A DNA stretch of 49,861 bases from Okeania sp. SIO2B3 (GCF_010672525.1 NZ_JAAHGH010000048.1:1-49861); one strand, 5' to 3'. Numbered from the stretch's first letter, positions 16,647 to 25,978 are shown. The notes: a model not told the origin generated them from the sequence alone. A program made the numbers and translations.

Positions 16647-18467
16647 ATGCTCATAGAGATATTAACCCTTTTTGCGGGTGCAGGACTTGAACAAGCAACC
16701 AGTGTCACATGGCATTGGGTAAGTAAGTGGGCAGCAAAAAAAGCTGATGAAAAGAATCAGGTAATACAGACAGCATTAGTAACTTCATATTGTAAGGCTT
16801 TACAGGTAATTCGTAAAGAATCTCAACAACTACCCCAATGGAAGCAAGATAAAGCTGAAATTGAAAGTAGACTAACAGAAATGGAGAAAGATGCACTAAT
16901 GATACTAGATTTAGTGCAAACACACAAGCAAAGAATAACTCATCTACCTCAAGGTAGAGAAGAAGAAGCAATAGTAAAAGTCGTGATGTCTAGACTGCAA
17001 AGCAAAGATAAGTGGCTCAAACACGCTCCAAAAGAATTATTTGTGCTAGTGGAAACTAAATTAGTATCAATTACAGTCCATCAATTTCGCCACGAGCTGA
17101 GAACAGAAAGCACAGTGTTTCAAGCCTTAGTACACGATATGCTAGCAACAGCAGGTGAAGATATCAGTTGTCTTGTTGATGTCACCAACAAAATAGAGAA
17201 AAGAGTAGATAAATTTGTTGGTGACTACCGTCAAGATATAGACAAAATTATTTCTGGTATTGGTGGAGCTAATACTCACTTAGAACAGTTAATATTACTG
17301 TTGCGTAAACAGATGCAACAATGCCAGGTAATACCTGCTGACTTTGCTGCATTAATAGCAGATAAAACGGAAGGCTTTCTCGGACGAGGTTTTGTCTTCG
17401 ATGCCATTGAAGATTTCATCCATAACCAATCTAAAGGATATTTTATCATCGAAGCAGACCCAGGAGTAGGCAAAAGTACAATCATTGCCGAATATGTACG
17501 TCGCACTGGTTGTGTTGCTTATTTCAACTTATTATCAGAAGGTAGAACTAGGGCTGAAGATTTTCTTAAAAGTATCTGTACCCAGTTAATTGAAGGCTAT
17601 AATTTGCCTTATGAACTACCATTACATCCGGATAACACTAGCAATGGTAACTTTCTATCAAAACTACTAAACGAAATTAGTGCCCAACTAACACCAAGAG
17701 AAAAACTCATAATAGCAGTTGATGCTTTAGATGAAGTCGATTTAAGTAGTCAAAGTGGGGCAGCTAATGTGCTTTACTTACCAGCTAACTTACCCAATGG
17801 AGTTTATTTTCTGCTGACTAAGAGGTCTGACCCACTACCATTAGTCATTTCGGCACCGCAGAAAATTTTTGACTTAATGATTTATCCCAATGAAAGTCTA
17901 GAAGATATCAAACTATTTATTCGTCTGCGTACAAAGCGATCGGCAGTGAAGGAATGGATTAAACAAAGAGGCTTAACATTAGAAGAATTTGTCGAATCTA
18001 TAGCCAACAATAGTGAAAATAATTTCATGTACTTAAAATATGTACTTGATGATATTGAGCAAGGCAACTATAGAGATATTAACTTAGAAAGTTTACCTCA
18101 AGGTTTAGAGAAATATTACGATCAACACTGGCATCGAATGAAAATGAATGTCAAACCATTGCCTGTTACTAAGTTAAAAGTCATATATTTCTTAACAAAA
18201 ACTCGTAAACCAGTATCCTGCAGAATGTTAGCCAAATTTAGTGGAGAAATTTCCTTAATAGTTCAAGAAATCCTGGATGAGTGGGCACAATTTCTGCGAA
18301 TTTATCAAACAGAAGGAAAACCAGTTTATAGCATATATCATGCTGCATTTCAAGACTTCCTCTACCGAAAAGATATTGTCCAAGAAGTAGAATCATTAAT
18401 TGAAATCGAAAGTATGGAAAAACAAATCAAAAATAATTTGTTAGGAATGGTTTACAAAAATGCCTAA
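16647..18467 (+). CDS. NACHT-type STAND ATPase without a C-terminal repeat sensor
   Basis: A 606-residue protein. Residues 1-230 are helical, with a coiled-coil-like stretch near 55-100. The FLGRGFVFDAIEDFI box at 244-258 opens a NACHT/AAA-type domain: Walker A DPGVGKST (271-278), Walker B LIIAVDALDEVD (354-365), and FLLTKRSDPL as sensor. The C-terminal part has the winged-helix end usual in this group (YSIYHAAFQDFLYRKDIV). In many cyanobacterial relatives that motif is followed by WD40 or TPR repeats; here only about 30 residues remain. It is either a naturally short STAND protein or has lost its sensor. STAND ATPases act as ligand-gated switches, often in defence. No obvious partner gene is adjacent. 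Confidence 0.88.
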   Translation: MLIEILTLFAGAGLEQATSVTWHWVSKWAAKKADEKNQVIQTALVTSYCKALQVIRKESQQLPQWKQDKAEIESRLTEMEKDALMILDLVQTHKQRITHLPQGREEEAIVKVVMSRLQSKDKWLKHAPKELFVLVETKLVSITVHQFRHELRTESTVFQALVHDMLATAGEDISCLVDVTNKIEKRVDKFVGDYRQDIDKIISGIGGANTHLEQLILLLRKQMQQCQVIPADFAALIADKTEGFLGRGFVFDAIEDFIHNQSKGYFIIEADPGVGKSTIIAEYVRRTGCVAYFNLLSEGRTRAEDFLKSICTQLIEGYNLPYELPLHPDNTSNGNFLSKLLNEISAQLTPREKLIIAVDALDEVDLSSQSGAANVLYLPANLPNGVYFLLTKRSDPLPLVISAPQKIFDLMIYPNESLEDIKLFIRLRTKRSAVKEWIKQRGLTLEEFVESIANNSENNFMYLKYVLDDIEQGNYRDINLESLPQGLEKYYDQHWHRMKMNVKPLPVTKLKVIYFLTKTRKPVSCRMLAKFSGEISLIVQEILDEWAQFLRIYQTEGKPVYSIYHAAFQDFLYRKDIVQEVESLIEIESMEKQIKNNLLGMVYKNA

Positions 18468-19189
18468 AAATTATGATTTGGAGCTGGAAGTCAGGATACA
18501 CAAAAAGTGTAAATATTTTAGATTATTTTGTAGGGTTGGCAAGTTTTGATCTATTGCTCAATGTTTGCTTACCCTATGGGGTAGTCCTGCATAGTAATGG
18601 TATACAGGAACAAAGAATCTAGCACGGGAGCAAGATGCTCCCACTGGAATCACATACTGCAAAGCGTGGCGATCACTTTTATGCTATTATGGCAAATAGT
18701 TGCTGGGTTTTGTTCAAATTTAGGCAAGGAGTAACAAATGCAATTAGAAGATTATTTTGAGTTTCTGATCTCACGGGGTGACAAGCTAGTTGAAAGCTAT
18801 ATGTAGAGAAAATTTTGCGTTTTGAAACTGAAGAATACTTCCACATCAAGGGAACGCTGGCTTGAGAATAGATGGGGGGTGTGGTGCGTTCGCGGAGCGT
18901 TGCGTTACTCTGTAGCGCACCACACCCCCCATCCGTATTGAATAAAAGTTCAAGTAAAATCGCCAACAATATTAGAAAAAAAGTCACTCTTATTAATTTT
19001 AATTAATCATAAAAAATCAAAGATTGTACAGCGTATTAATCTTTAACATCGCTTTAATTACTTTTCGATAATAGGGTGATTTATGAGATTTTCACCTCAT
19101 TAAGTTTTCTACCCATTCTTGGATGAAATCATCAGATAATGTCCAAGGAATGCCAGATAATCCAAGCCAAAAGCTACTGTTTCTTCTCT
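18468..19189. other. Intergenic with strong inverted repeat and dispersed repeat
   Basis: About 18588-18650 is a dispersed repeat (GCACGGGAGCAAGATGCTCC) found again at 46036-46098. An 18-bp perfect stem lies at 18871-18888 and 18916-18933 with a 27-nt loop. No gene is supported in this stretch. Confidence 0.6.
18871..18933. repeat. 18-bp perfect inverted repeat hairpin
   Basis: The arm GATGGGGGGTGTGGTGCG at 18871-18888 is exactly complementary to 18916-18933. The 27-nt loop carries the common GCGGAGCG motif. It is not followed by a T-run, so it is not a canonical terminator. It may be a transcript-stabilising hairpin or a small repeat element. Confidence 0.7.
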
Positions 19190-19825
19190 CTATCCTGCCT
19201 CTTTCATTCCTTCTTTATATATATTTTTGAATACCTTTATTTTTGATTTTCCCCCTTTAAATGAACTAATTGTGTAAGAAATAGCTATCAGTAAAATTAA
19301 ATTATTTAATCTAGTTTCATTTGCTTTTGCACCTTCAAGATTGTAACCTCCACTTTGACAATCTTTGAACATGGCCTCAATTCCCATTCTTTGACTATAT
19401 ACTTTATTAATTTTCTGTATCGGAAGATAAATTACTAATAATGTACCAGGTTTCTAATATATTTTTCTGGTTTCTTTGGCGCTTTTTATATATCAATAAA
19501 TTTCGGAGGCAAACTTGCTTGATTTGAGTTATTTTTTGATTTAATAATAATTTTTTTGAGCCGACATTTACTTTTAATTGTTGTACTTGATAATACTTAG
19601 TACCACCCTTGATTTGAGTTGTTTTTCTTTGTCTAAATGCAAAATATAGATGTTTTTGACGATAATTTTTCAACCAATATGATCAATGAATATTATGTTA
19701 GCGGAGCTTTGCGGAGCGCAAAACTCTCTATCTCCTACTAAAATTCGTTGATATTTCTTCAACAATCTTAACATAGGGCGAATTACTGCTTGTTGTTCTG
19801 TTTTGCTGGTAAATGTCGCGATCGC
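19190..19825 (-). pseudogene. IS4-family transposase remnant, frameshifted
   Basis: Three pieces in different frames follow the order of an IS4-type transposase. Upstream (about 19825-19680) reads AVIRPMLRLLKKYQRILVGDREF, with the GDREF catalytic Asp motif. The middle (19673-19407) reads FAFRQRKT...KYYQV and ends WYIISNL. The 3' part (19387-19190) reads MGIEAMFKDCQSGGYNLEGA, the conserved region with the catalytic Glu. The middle and last pieces are joined by a frameshift near 19400. A short palindromic insertion (GCGGAGCTTTGCGGAGCGC) lies within the first piece. The gene cannot make active enzyme. Confidence 0.85.
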
Positions 19826-19980
19826 ACATAAGATTATACTAGACTGTACGGTGTGATTTTGGGGGTACAGCGCTGCTCGCTCTGGTATTTACAGCTTCCA
19901 GCTCAAAGTGCCGTAAGCCAAAAGGTTTACAAAAAATAATGTCTAAATCTGCCAGAATACACTGCTATAGTTAGTCTAAA

Positions 19981-20217
19981 CTCCAGTGATAAGGAACGAG
20001 AAACAATTACTTGACCTGCAAGTTATAATTCTTTTTGAATATGGAGTAATAATGTTGTTTTTCCACTGCCTACAATTCCTGATACTACAATTAATCCTCC
20101 TTGACTCAAATCTTGTTTAAGATTTTCAATCAGTTGAGTATTTTCTGGTGTTTCAAAGTAACCCAAATAATCAAATGTCTGTTTCAATTTAAAGAAGTTC
20201 ATTACTTCACTGCGCAT
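19981..20217 (-). pseudogene. ExeA/TnsC-like AAA ATPase fragment
   Basis: From an ATG preceded by AGGAG, 64 codons read MRSEVMNFFKLKQTFDYLGY..., with YFETPENTQLIENLK and a P-loop GIVGSGKTT. These are the N-terminus and Walker A of the transposition-type ATPases found beside Mu/Tn7-like transposases in cyanobacteria. A TAA (20023-20025) then interrupts. Past it the same frame still reads LAGQVIVSRSLSLE, which fits the family's continuation, before similarity is lost. It is therefore a truncated, nonsense-carrying remnant. Family assignment is from pattern memory. Confidence 0.65.
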
Positions 20218-20283
20218 TTTGATGCTCCTGTGAAGTCTGAAAATATTCTCTAATTTTACCCATGACTTCTTTTCTCTGAAGAG

Positions 20284-20565
20284 TTTAAGCTAAAATTTCA
20301 TCTATATCTGCCATCTGTTCTGAGGATATCCGAGAAAATCAGCAATAGCTCGTTTGGCTGCTATGATATTTGGAAATGTCAGCTCCTGAAAGGGGTCTGG
20401 ATCAACAAATGGCTGCACTGGTAGTTCAAGAATCTCTGTGGAATTGGGAAAATTGATGATACCATTGACGTTATTGGAATTGGAAAGAGATAATTGCTTG
20501 GCTAAGGCTTCAATTCGGTCTGCCCTTTTTTGAGTGCGTGTTTTTTTGAGGTTACGGTAGCGATG
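20284..20565 (-). pseudogene. C-terminal fragment of an unrecognised protein, possibly a transposase
   Basis: The frame reads YRNLKKTRTQKRADRIEALA, then a Pro/Asp-rich linker (PVQPFVDPDPFQELTFP), then IIAAKRAIADFLGYPQNR. A frameshift near 20310 would restore SSEQMADIDEILA before a stop at 20284. Its 5' end is fused to a carotenoid-oxygenase piece. It lies directly upstream of the transposition-type ATPase fragment, the place where the matching transposase would be. That identity is inferred from position only. Confidence 0.45.
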
Positions 20566-20797
20566 CAAAGGTAGTCTCCCCACAAAACCTTCCTCTACCC
20601 AGTTCATGGGTTTGAGTGGTATCATTTTCTAAATCGTGCTTGATGACCCCATCAAAGAGTGGCTTTGGCTTCATGTATCCTGCCACCCGTGAAGCATAAA
20701 CGTAACGCATTTTTCGACCAATCAAGCCATCATTGATCCGAGGAAACTCACTAGCAACACCATCAATCACCTCTTCTGTGACTGAACCTGTCTTTTT
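20552..20797 (-). pseudogene. Internal fragment of a carotenoid oxygenase
   Basis: About 80 codons read KKTGSVTEEVIDGVASEFPR, then INDGLIGRKMRYVYA, YMKPKPLFDGVIKHDLE, and GRGRFCGETTFA. This matches the segment of carotenoid cleavage dioxygenases (RPE65 family) with EFPRIN and the G.GR.GGE.VF motif. The enzyme is normally about 480 residues, so both ends are missing. The fragment is sandwiched between a Uma2 5' part and an unrelated C-terminal piece. It does not carry the full set of iron-binding histidines. Confidence 0.75.
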
Positions 20798-21137
20798 GAG
20801 TATTGCTAGGAGATAAAATGTCAAATACTACCTGGGGAGCAATATTATTTTCCTCCCATTGTTTATAGGAACCTCGATCGCCTTTTGGCACTCCAAAAAT
20901 CACCATCACATCAGGAGCTTGAGTAATTTTGGGATTTCCTTCTACCGGATACCAAAGTAAATCTCCTGCCACAAACACCATTTCATCATTGGCAAATAAC
21001 CAGCTTAAATTACCATGAATAAGAGTTATCCAACGAAATTGTTTAGTATGATCTGCCATGGGTTTACCATCACTTTCTGGGTAAATAATAGTTGATTTAT
21101 TTTCAGATTCTAGTTGAGAAACCATCTTACCTCCCAT
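20790..21137 (-). pseudogene. Uma2-family gene truncated at its 3' part
   Basis: The first ~115 residues have Uma2 signatures: YPESDGKPMADHTKQFRW near the start, AGDLLWYPVEG, QAPDVMVIFG, and QVVFDILSPSNT. At that point, where the family continues with about 80 more residues, the sequence switches to the carotenoid-oxygenase piece, and the frame ends at 20763 with a junk tail. The gene may start at 21137 or at the next ATG (21125). It has lost part of the nuclease core and is probably inactive. It belongs to a different Uma2 subgroup from the copies at 0-3 kb. Confidence 0.75.
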
Positions 21138-21231
21138 GAAAATTTAAACTTTTATCTCACGTCTGGATAATCAGTTCTAAAAAAACTTTCTCTCTTCTTT
21201 TCTTTCCTTCCTTACTCCAAAATGTTAGTAT

Positions 21232-21247
21232 TCAATCGGACATGATA
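21232..21247. repeat. Solo end of MITE family B
   Basis: TATTCAATCGGACATGATAT matches the B-type end of the TATCATGTCCGG elements. No partner end was found nearby, so this is a leftover or a recombined copy. Confidence 0.5.
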
Positions 21248-21293
21248 TTAATCATAGTTCGATCGTTCCCAGAATTATCTGGGAAAAAATAAT

Positions 21294-22055
21294 CTAAACT
21301 AAAGCAGCAGAAATAAGTTCATTTGCTATATCAAAATTAGCTGTCACATTCTGTACATCATCAAGATCGTCAAGAGCATCCATTAACTTCAGGAGCGATC
21401 GCGCCTGTTCTGGATCTGTCACCTCAACAGTATTACTAGCAATCCACCGAAACTCAACCTCACTCACATCAAAGCCTTTACCTCGTAGCATCTGACTAAG
21501 ATTTTCCAAATTAGTAGTTTCAGTAAATACCTCTGCACCTTGAAAATCTTCTTCAGAAATCATTTCATAATATTCCGCTTCTCCTTCAACAGATGCTTCC
21601 AATAATTCATCCTCATCAACAGAACCTGTAATAGCTACCACACCCTTGTGATCAAACATCCAACTGACGCAACCAGTCTCACCAAGATTACCTCCATTTT
21701 TCGTAAACGCACTTCTGAGGTCTGCTGCTGTACGGTTACGATTATCTGTAAGTCCCTCAATCAGAATCGCTACACCACCTGGCCCATAGCCTTCATAACG
21801 AATCTCTTCAAGTTCATTACCATCATTAAACTGACCAGAACCTTTAGCGATCGCCCGCTCGATATTATCATTAGGAATACCTGCCACCTTTGCCTTATCT
21901 ATTGCTGTACGCAACTGAAAATTACCCGCCGGATCTGCCCCACTACGAGCAGCAACAATGATCTGACGAGAAATTTTAGCGAAAACCTTGCCTTTAACGG
22001 CATCAACTCTAGCTTTTTGGCGTTTAATATTCGCCCATTTACTGTGTCCTGCCAT
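21294..22055 (-). CDS. YebC/PmpR-family regulator or translation factor
   Basis: A 253-residue member of the YebC/PmpR (TACO1) family. The N-terminus MAGHSKWANIKRQKARVDA is the family hallmark and fixes the start at 22055; an upstream in-frame ATG at 22073 would add six unlikely residues. Other signatures: KVFAKISRQIIVAARSGA, GGVAILIEGLTDNRNRT, and GNLGETGCVSWMFDHKG. Members have been described as DNA-binding regulators and, more recently, as factors that relieve ribosome stalling at proline-rich stretches. Length is normal. No operon partner is evident. Confidence 0.95.
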   Translation of the reverse strand: MAGHSKWANIKRQKARVDAVKGKVFAKISRQIIVAARSGADPAGNFQLRTAIDKAKVAGIPNDNIERAIAKGSGQFNDGNELEEIRYEGYGPGGVAILIEGLTDNRNRTAADLRSAFTKNGGNLGETGCVSWMFDHKGVVAITGSVDEDELLEASVEGEAEYYEMISEEDFQGAEVFTETTNLENLSQMLRGKGFDVSEVEFRWIASNTVEVTDPEQARSLLKLMDALDDLDDVQNVTANFDIANELISAALV

Positions 22056-22761
22056 AAAATCAAATAGCGTCAAAAAAATACATTCTCATCAATAATGTTG
22101 ATAACTATTTACAGACAGAAAAATCCTGGCCATTTCAGTTATCAGTTATCAGTTATCAGTACCGACCACTAAAGCCGGAGGCTTGAAATACTGAACTGAA
22201 TATTTTTTCATCCCCTTAAAAGGGGAGGCTTTAGACGTCATTTTTTGGTAAAATAGTTATCAAACTTCTATCTAAATTGTATTTTAACGCTTTTTACCGA
22301 ATAATTAAGGTTTAAAACCTCTCCTTTAAAGGAGAAACAAGCGGTCGAGGGATGGATGGGTTTCCTAACCATATCCAATCGACCAAGAGAGAAAAATTTT
22401 TTCTTTGAGTCAATTCTATCCGTTTTCAAGAAGAGGTAATTGTTAATTATTAATTAGGGCTTGCTGATTAAATACCAAAGCATTGACTTATATTGGTTTT
22501 GGCCTTTTTGAGTAGTGAAAAAGTACCAGGTTTTTGCCCTATAAAGCTCAAAAAGTGAGTATTGGCGTAAGTATATAGGCAGAACAATTTTGGGATAATT
22601 TTTCCTTTGTACGTCCTCTACAACTCCTGATTCTTCTTGAGTATTCACTACTCCCTACTCCCTACTCCCTACTCCCTGCCAAGGGCAAAAAGACTTTTTC
22701 AGCAAACCCTAATTATTAATTATTAATTGTTGAAGGCTTTCCTCAAAACTCACCTATAAGG
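22056..22761. other. Repeat-filled intergenic region
   Basis: 22132-22160 is a TCAGTTATCAGTTATCAG tandem. 22204-22256 is a degenerate family D end. A full family D repeat starts at 22292 and its TAATTATTAATT tail is split by a family G element (22456-22710). No gene is supported. Confidence 0.7.
22292..22731. mobile_element. Family D repeat interrupted by family G MITE
   Basis: The family D copy runs TTTTACCGAATAATTAAGG... to its AT-rich tail. The tail stops at 22455 and resumes at 22711 as AATTATTAATTATTAATT. The DNA between has inverted ends, AGGGCTTGCTGATTAAA and TTTTTCAGCAAACCCT, with AATT at both borders. This is a young insertion inside an older repeat. Confidence 0.75.
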
Positions 22762-23433
22762 TTAAACAAATCTGATATTAGTTTCTATATTCTCTAGATG
22801 AGAAGTATCGCCACTTAATTCCATAACCCATTGTTGTTGTTCACGAACAATTTTAACTAAACAACAAAGAGAGGCTTTGATTTCCACCTTAGCAATTTCA
22901 CCTACTAACCCTGCAGCAATGCCAATAACTGAAGCTCCATGCCCCAGTAATAAAATATTTTCTGTGGGAAACTGTGCCACTATACTTTGAGTAGTTTCTC
23001 CGGCGCGCTTCATACAAGCTTCCCAAGTTTCAGGATATTGGGGAGTCCCTGCATTGTAAGAAAGATCGATTCTGTTGTAAGTTTTGGCCATTATTTCTAG
23101 GGATAGAGTTTCTGGCATAGCAGGCATCCATTCTGGATTTAACCATTCACACAGGCCCCAATCTAATTTAATAGGTAAATCAAGAATGGATGCTACTTCA
23201 TTGGCAGTTTGTACGGTTCGCAGAAAGGGAGAGGAAAAAATTTGAGTGATATTTTCCCCAACTAAACGGTTTGCCAGTTGTTTGGCTTGAATGACACCAT
23301 CATCCGACAGATGAGGATCGTATGGTCTTTCAGCAGTGTTAAACCATTCGGGGTTTACGAAGTCGATGCGGTTTCCGTGCCTTGCTATCCAGACTGTTTG
23401 TTGAAACATAGGTTCATCTGTTGCAGATTGCAA
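22762..23433 (-). CDS. Histidine phosphatase family protein
   Basis: A 223-residue protein of the phosphoglycerate-mutase-like clan. The phospho-acceptor motif ARHGNR is at residues 17-22, SSPFLRTVQTA with the phosphate-binding Arg follows near 67-77, and LLLGHGAS carries the second catalytic His. The start may be the ATG at 23433 or the one at 23409 (MFQQTVWIARHG), which is closer to the usual length before RHG. Substrate is unknown; members act on sugar phosphates, nucleotides or phosphoproteins. It is a single gene. Confidence 0.92.
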   Translation of the reverse strand: MQSATDEPMFQQTVWIARHGNRIDFVNPEWFNTAERPYDPHLSDDGVIQAKQLANRLVGENITQIFSSPFLRTVQTANEVASILDLPIKLDWGLCEWLNPEWMPAMPETLSLEIMAKTYNRIDLSYNAGTPQYPETWEACMKRAGETTQSIVAQFPTENILLLGHGASVIGIAAGLVGEIAKVEIKASLCCLVKIVREQQQWVMELSGDTSHLENIETNIRFV

Positions 23434-24093
23434 TTTTAAATATATAGTAATTAAGAAGTCTCGGAAACCTGAGACTAATTATCAAAAATAATTTAGCAAA
23501 AAGAAAATTAAAAAATAATATAGCACTACAAATTTTGGTTGTAAGGTAACAGGGAACGGAGGAATGTCCTAAAGTATTATCTTTGTTTTCCTTTGTTTCT
23601 TTTCCCTTATATCAAATCCCCTTTAAATCTTGACTCTTTATTGCGTTTGGCATTACTTCCAAGACAAAAGTTATAAATATGCTGTGTCTTTACAAAATCT
23701 TCATAAAACTTTTCAGTATCTTTACCGTATCTTTATGTAAAAATACTGAAATAGCTGTTAGTATATATATAAATAAATTAAGTATTAACTGAATTCGTTA
23801 ATTATTATTTTATTGGTTTGTGTGTTGTAATTAGTTTAAGCTTCCTCAAGGAGAGGGGGCTATTTTTTTTTTACCCTGAAATTCTTTTTGAGATGAAGTC
23901 CTATCGCAGAAGGAAGAAGGAAGAATAAATAAGGAAAAATCTGGCACCCTTCTGAATTTTAATCTTTTGATATGTCTGCGCTCTTTCCTGATTTTGTTAG
24001 TGAGTATAGAACAGAAATTGCAGTTCATTTCAAACAATAAGATTATAGTATTTGTACAGTTTCACCTACCTCTTCAAAACTACTAAATCTTGA
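23434..24093. other. Intergenic, no gene recognised
   Basis: 660 bp, AT-rich. It contains a GAAGGAAGAAGGAAGAA-type short tandem near 23908-23926 and otherwise nothing I can name. Confidence 0.5.
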
Positions 24094-25167
24094 CTACATC
24101 CGCCGACATAATATCCACCTCAACTCTACAGGTGGTCTACCATTAGCTAGAGGAAATATATCTCTACCAGTAGCCCAACTTTCAAACCAACTTGTAGGAG
24201 GCCAAGCTGTTTGAGGCAGATGTTGACGTTCATATTCTATAACTAACTCATTAGAAACGATCGCCAAGGGTAAACCCTGCATCGCTGTGGCAAACTCCTT
24301 AGCAGTGAACAAACTCGACCAAGATAACTGCCCCATCTCTCGGACTAACTCATCCGGTACATATCCATCTACGGTTAAAAATATATTGAACAGAAGCATA
24401 CCACCAGGACAAATAAAATCAGACATTTTTGCCAGAAATAACCGCAGTTGCTCTACATCGCGAAAATGAGAGACTACTTCTGTAGCGATCGCCAACTGAT
24501 AAAAAGCTGGCTGCATTCGTGTCAGTGGGTCAAGAATATCTCCCTTAACCACATTCATAGATAAATTTTCTGTAGCGATCGCCGTTTGCAACTGTTCAAT
24601 AAAAGCAGGCGTTAACTCTAAAACATCTACATCATGACCTTTTCGCGCCAAAGGTAAAGCATTCCTACCCGTTCCCCCACCCACATCTAAGATTTTTAAT
24701 GAAATATTTTCACCAAATTCTGCCACAGTTGCTAATACTCTAGCATCAGGGTAAGAACCAAACAAGGGAGGCTTTCTCTTCTCTACCCAAGACTCATACT
24801 GTTCCTCTAAAGTTGGACTACGAACAGTTACTTGGCAAGCCATGCCTTTTTTGGGAGGCTTCACTAATTCATACTGAATAACTAATATTGAAGTTGTGGA
24901 AACATTAAACCCCTCTGCCAACTTCCTTTCTATCATTTGACGCAATTGTAGTTGTCTTTCCTTGGGCATTGGTCTACCCAGGTGAGAAAACAAGCTTTCT
25001 ACAATATTTATGTAATGTTCAAGCATACCAGGCAGACATGGAAATGCCAACTCACCACGTCCTGAAATATGGCTATCAAGCTTATATATAACAGCTTTTT
25101 TCAGAATATCTGGAGAAGTTACAAGTGGCAGTTGGTCATTTATGGATAATGTCTGTTCCTGGTTCAT
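24094..25167 (-). CDS. Class I SAM-dependent methyltransferase
   Basis: A 357-residue protein. Residues 1-140 form an N-terminal extension rich in helices (LPGMLEHYINIVESLFSHLG). From about 155 there is a Rossmann-type methyltransferase domain: motif I ILDVGGGTGRNALPLARKG, acidic residue in DVLELTP, VKGDILDP, and ATEVVSHFRDVEQLRLFL. The substrate is unknown; neither the extension nor neighbours give a clue. The start is an ATG followed by NQEQTLSINDQ. It is monocistronic by spacing. Confidence 0.88.
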   Translation of the reverse strand: MNQEQTLSINDQLPLVTSPDILKKAVIYKLDSHISGRGELAFPCLPGMLEHYINIVESLFSHLGRPMPKERQLQLRQMIERKLAEGFNVSTTSILVIQYELVKPPKKGMACQVTVRSPTLEEQYESWVEKRKPPLFGSYPDARVLATVAEFGENISLKILDVGGGTGRNALPLARKGHDVDVLELTPAFIEQLQTAIATENLSMNVVKGDILDPLTRMQPAFYQLAIATEVVSHFRDVEQLRLFLAKMSDFICPGGMLLFNIFLTVDGYVPDELVREMGQLSWSSLFTAKEFATAMQGLPLAIVSNELVIEYERQHLPQTAWPPTSWFESWATGRDIFPLANGRPPVELRWILCRRM

Positions 25168-25604
25168 CAGCAGATTCTGCTTTAGTTAATTTTTTGATAG
25201 TCTAGTACAATTAGAAGTCAGGGAATAGGGAATAGGGAGATGAAATTCTTTATTTCATAGTTTTGAATTGATTTAATTAACACTTTTGCAAGAAGTCTAA
25301 AGTAATAAGTATAAAGTAAAGTAATAAGTATAAAGGATCGAGAGTATTGACATACTCCCGACGTTGCGCTTACGCAACAACGCGGGATTCTTCTAGAAAT
25401 CAAAAATGATTGACTTTTAACTTTATGACTTTTAACTTCCGCGTGGCGACACTACTCCCTACTTAAATTAATGGCATTGCATAATTGCGGGATGATTTTG
25501 TCAGAGAGCAGAAACCATAATCTCCGTGTCCCCGTGTCCCCGTGTCCCCGTGTCCCCGTGTCCCCGTGGAGCGCCGAAATCATTCCAGTATTCAGCAACG
25601 CCAA
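25168..25604. other. Intergenic with family A MITE at its end
   Basis: 25168-25460 holds AT-rich DNA with an AAGTAATAAGTATAAAG tandem. 25473-25602 is a family A element, listed separately. No gene is seen. Confidence 0.6.
25473..25602. mobile_element. MITE family A, copy 2, abutting the PSRP-3 stop codon
   Basis: The ends are GGCATTGCATAATTGCGGGA and, as complement of the right end, GGCGTTGCTGAATACTGGAA. The direct repeat AATTAAT occurs at 25466-25472 and 25603-25609; the right copy contains the TAA of the ribosomal protein gene (25605-25607). The inside holds a CCCCGTGT tandem repeat. Confidence 0.8.
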
Positions 25605-25904
25605 TTAATTAGTGCCTCCAAGAACTATTTCTGGAAATTTTGATTGAACTTCTGTAAATGGCCGTCTTCTTCCCTCTTCTTGCCAGTAGTTAATTATCTC
25701 AGTCGCTTTATTCAGAAGATCGATCCGGTCTGATTCATTAATCCAATGTTTGCCTTCTATTTCTTTTCTTAATTCTTCCCAAGCATCATTACGAGGCCAG
25801 AAAAAGTAACAAGTTAAGGGGCTAGTACCATTTCCTACCACTTGATCTACTGCAAGTGCTACATTATCATCTAACCAAACTACTTTCAGTATAAATTTGG
25901 ACAA
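25605..25904 (-). CDS. Ribosomal protein PSRP-3 (Ycf65)
   Basis: A 99-residue protein matching the cyanobacterial and plastid 30S-associated protein PSRP-3/Ycf65: [71 protein letters not shown]. It binds the small ribosomal subunit in cyanobacteria and chloroplasts. Length is as expected. A MITE lies immediately after the stop codon and its target duplication includes the stop, so the native 3' flank has been replaced. Confidence 0.93.
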   Translation of the reverse strand: MSKFILKVVWLDDNVALAVDQVVGNGTSPLTCYFFWPRNDAWEELRKEIEGKHWINESDRIDLLNKATEIINYWQEEGRRRPFTEVQSKFPEIVLGGTN

Positions 25905-25978
25905 TTTACCTCCAGAGCCAATATTAGGCTAATTTTAAAACTTTGCACAATATTTAATCGTACCATGGAAATTAAGTG

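Noticed and set aside
18679-18987. 102-codon frame on the minus strand
   Set aside because: It crosses the perfect hairpin at 18871-18933, has no recognisable domain, and its hydrophobic start is from AT-rich DNA.
22454-22648. 64-codon frame on the minus strand
   Set aside because: Entirely inside the family G MITE; likely a chance frame.
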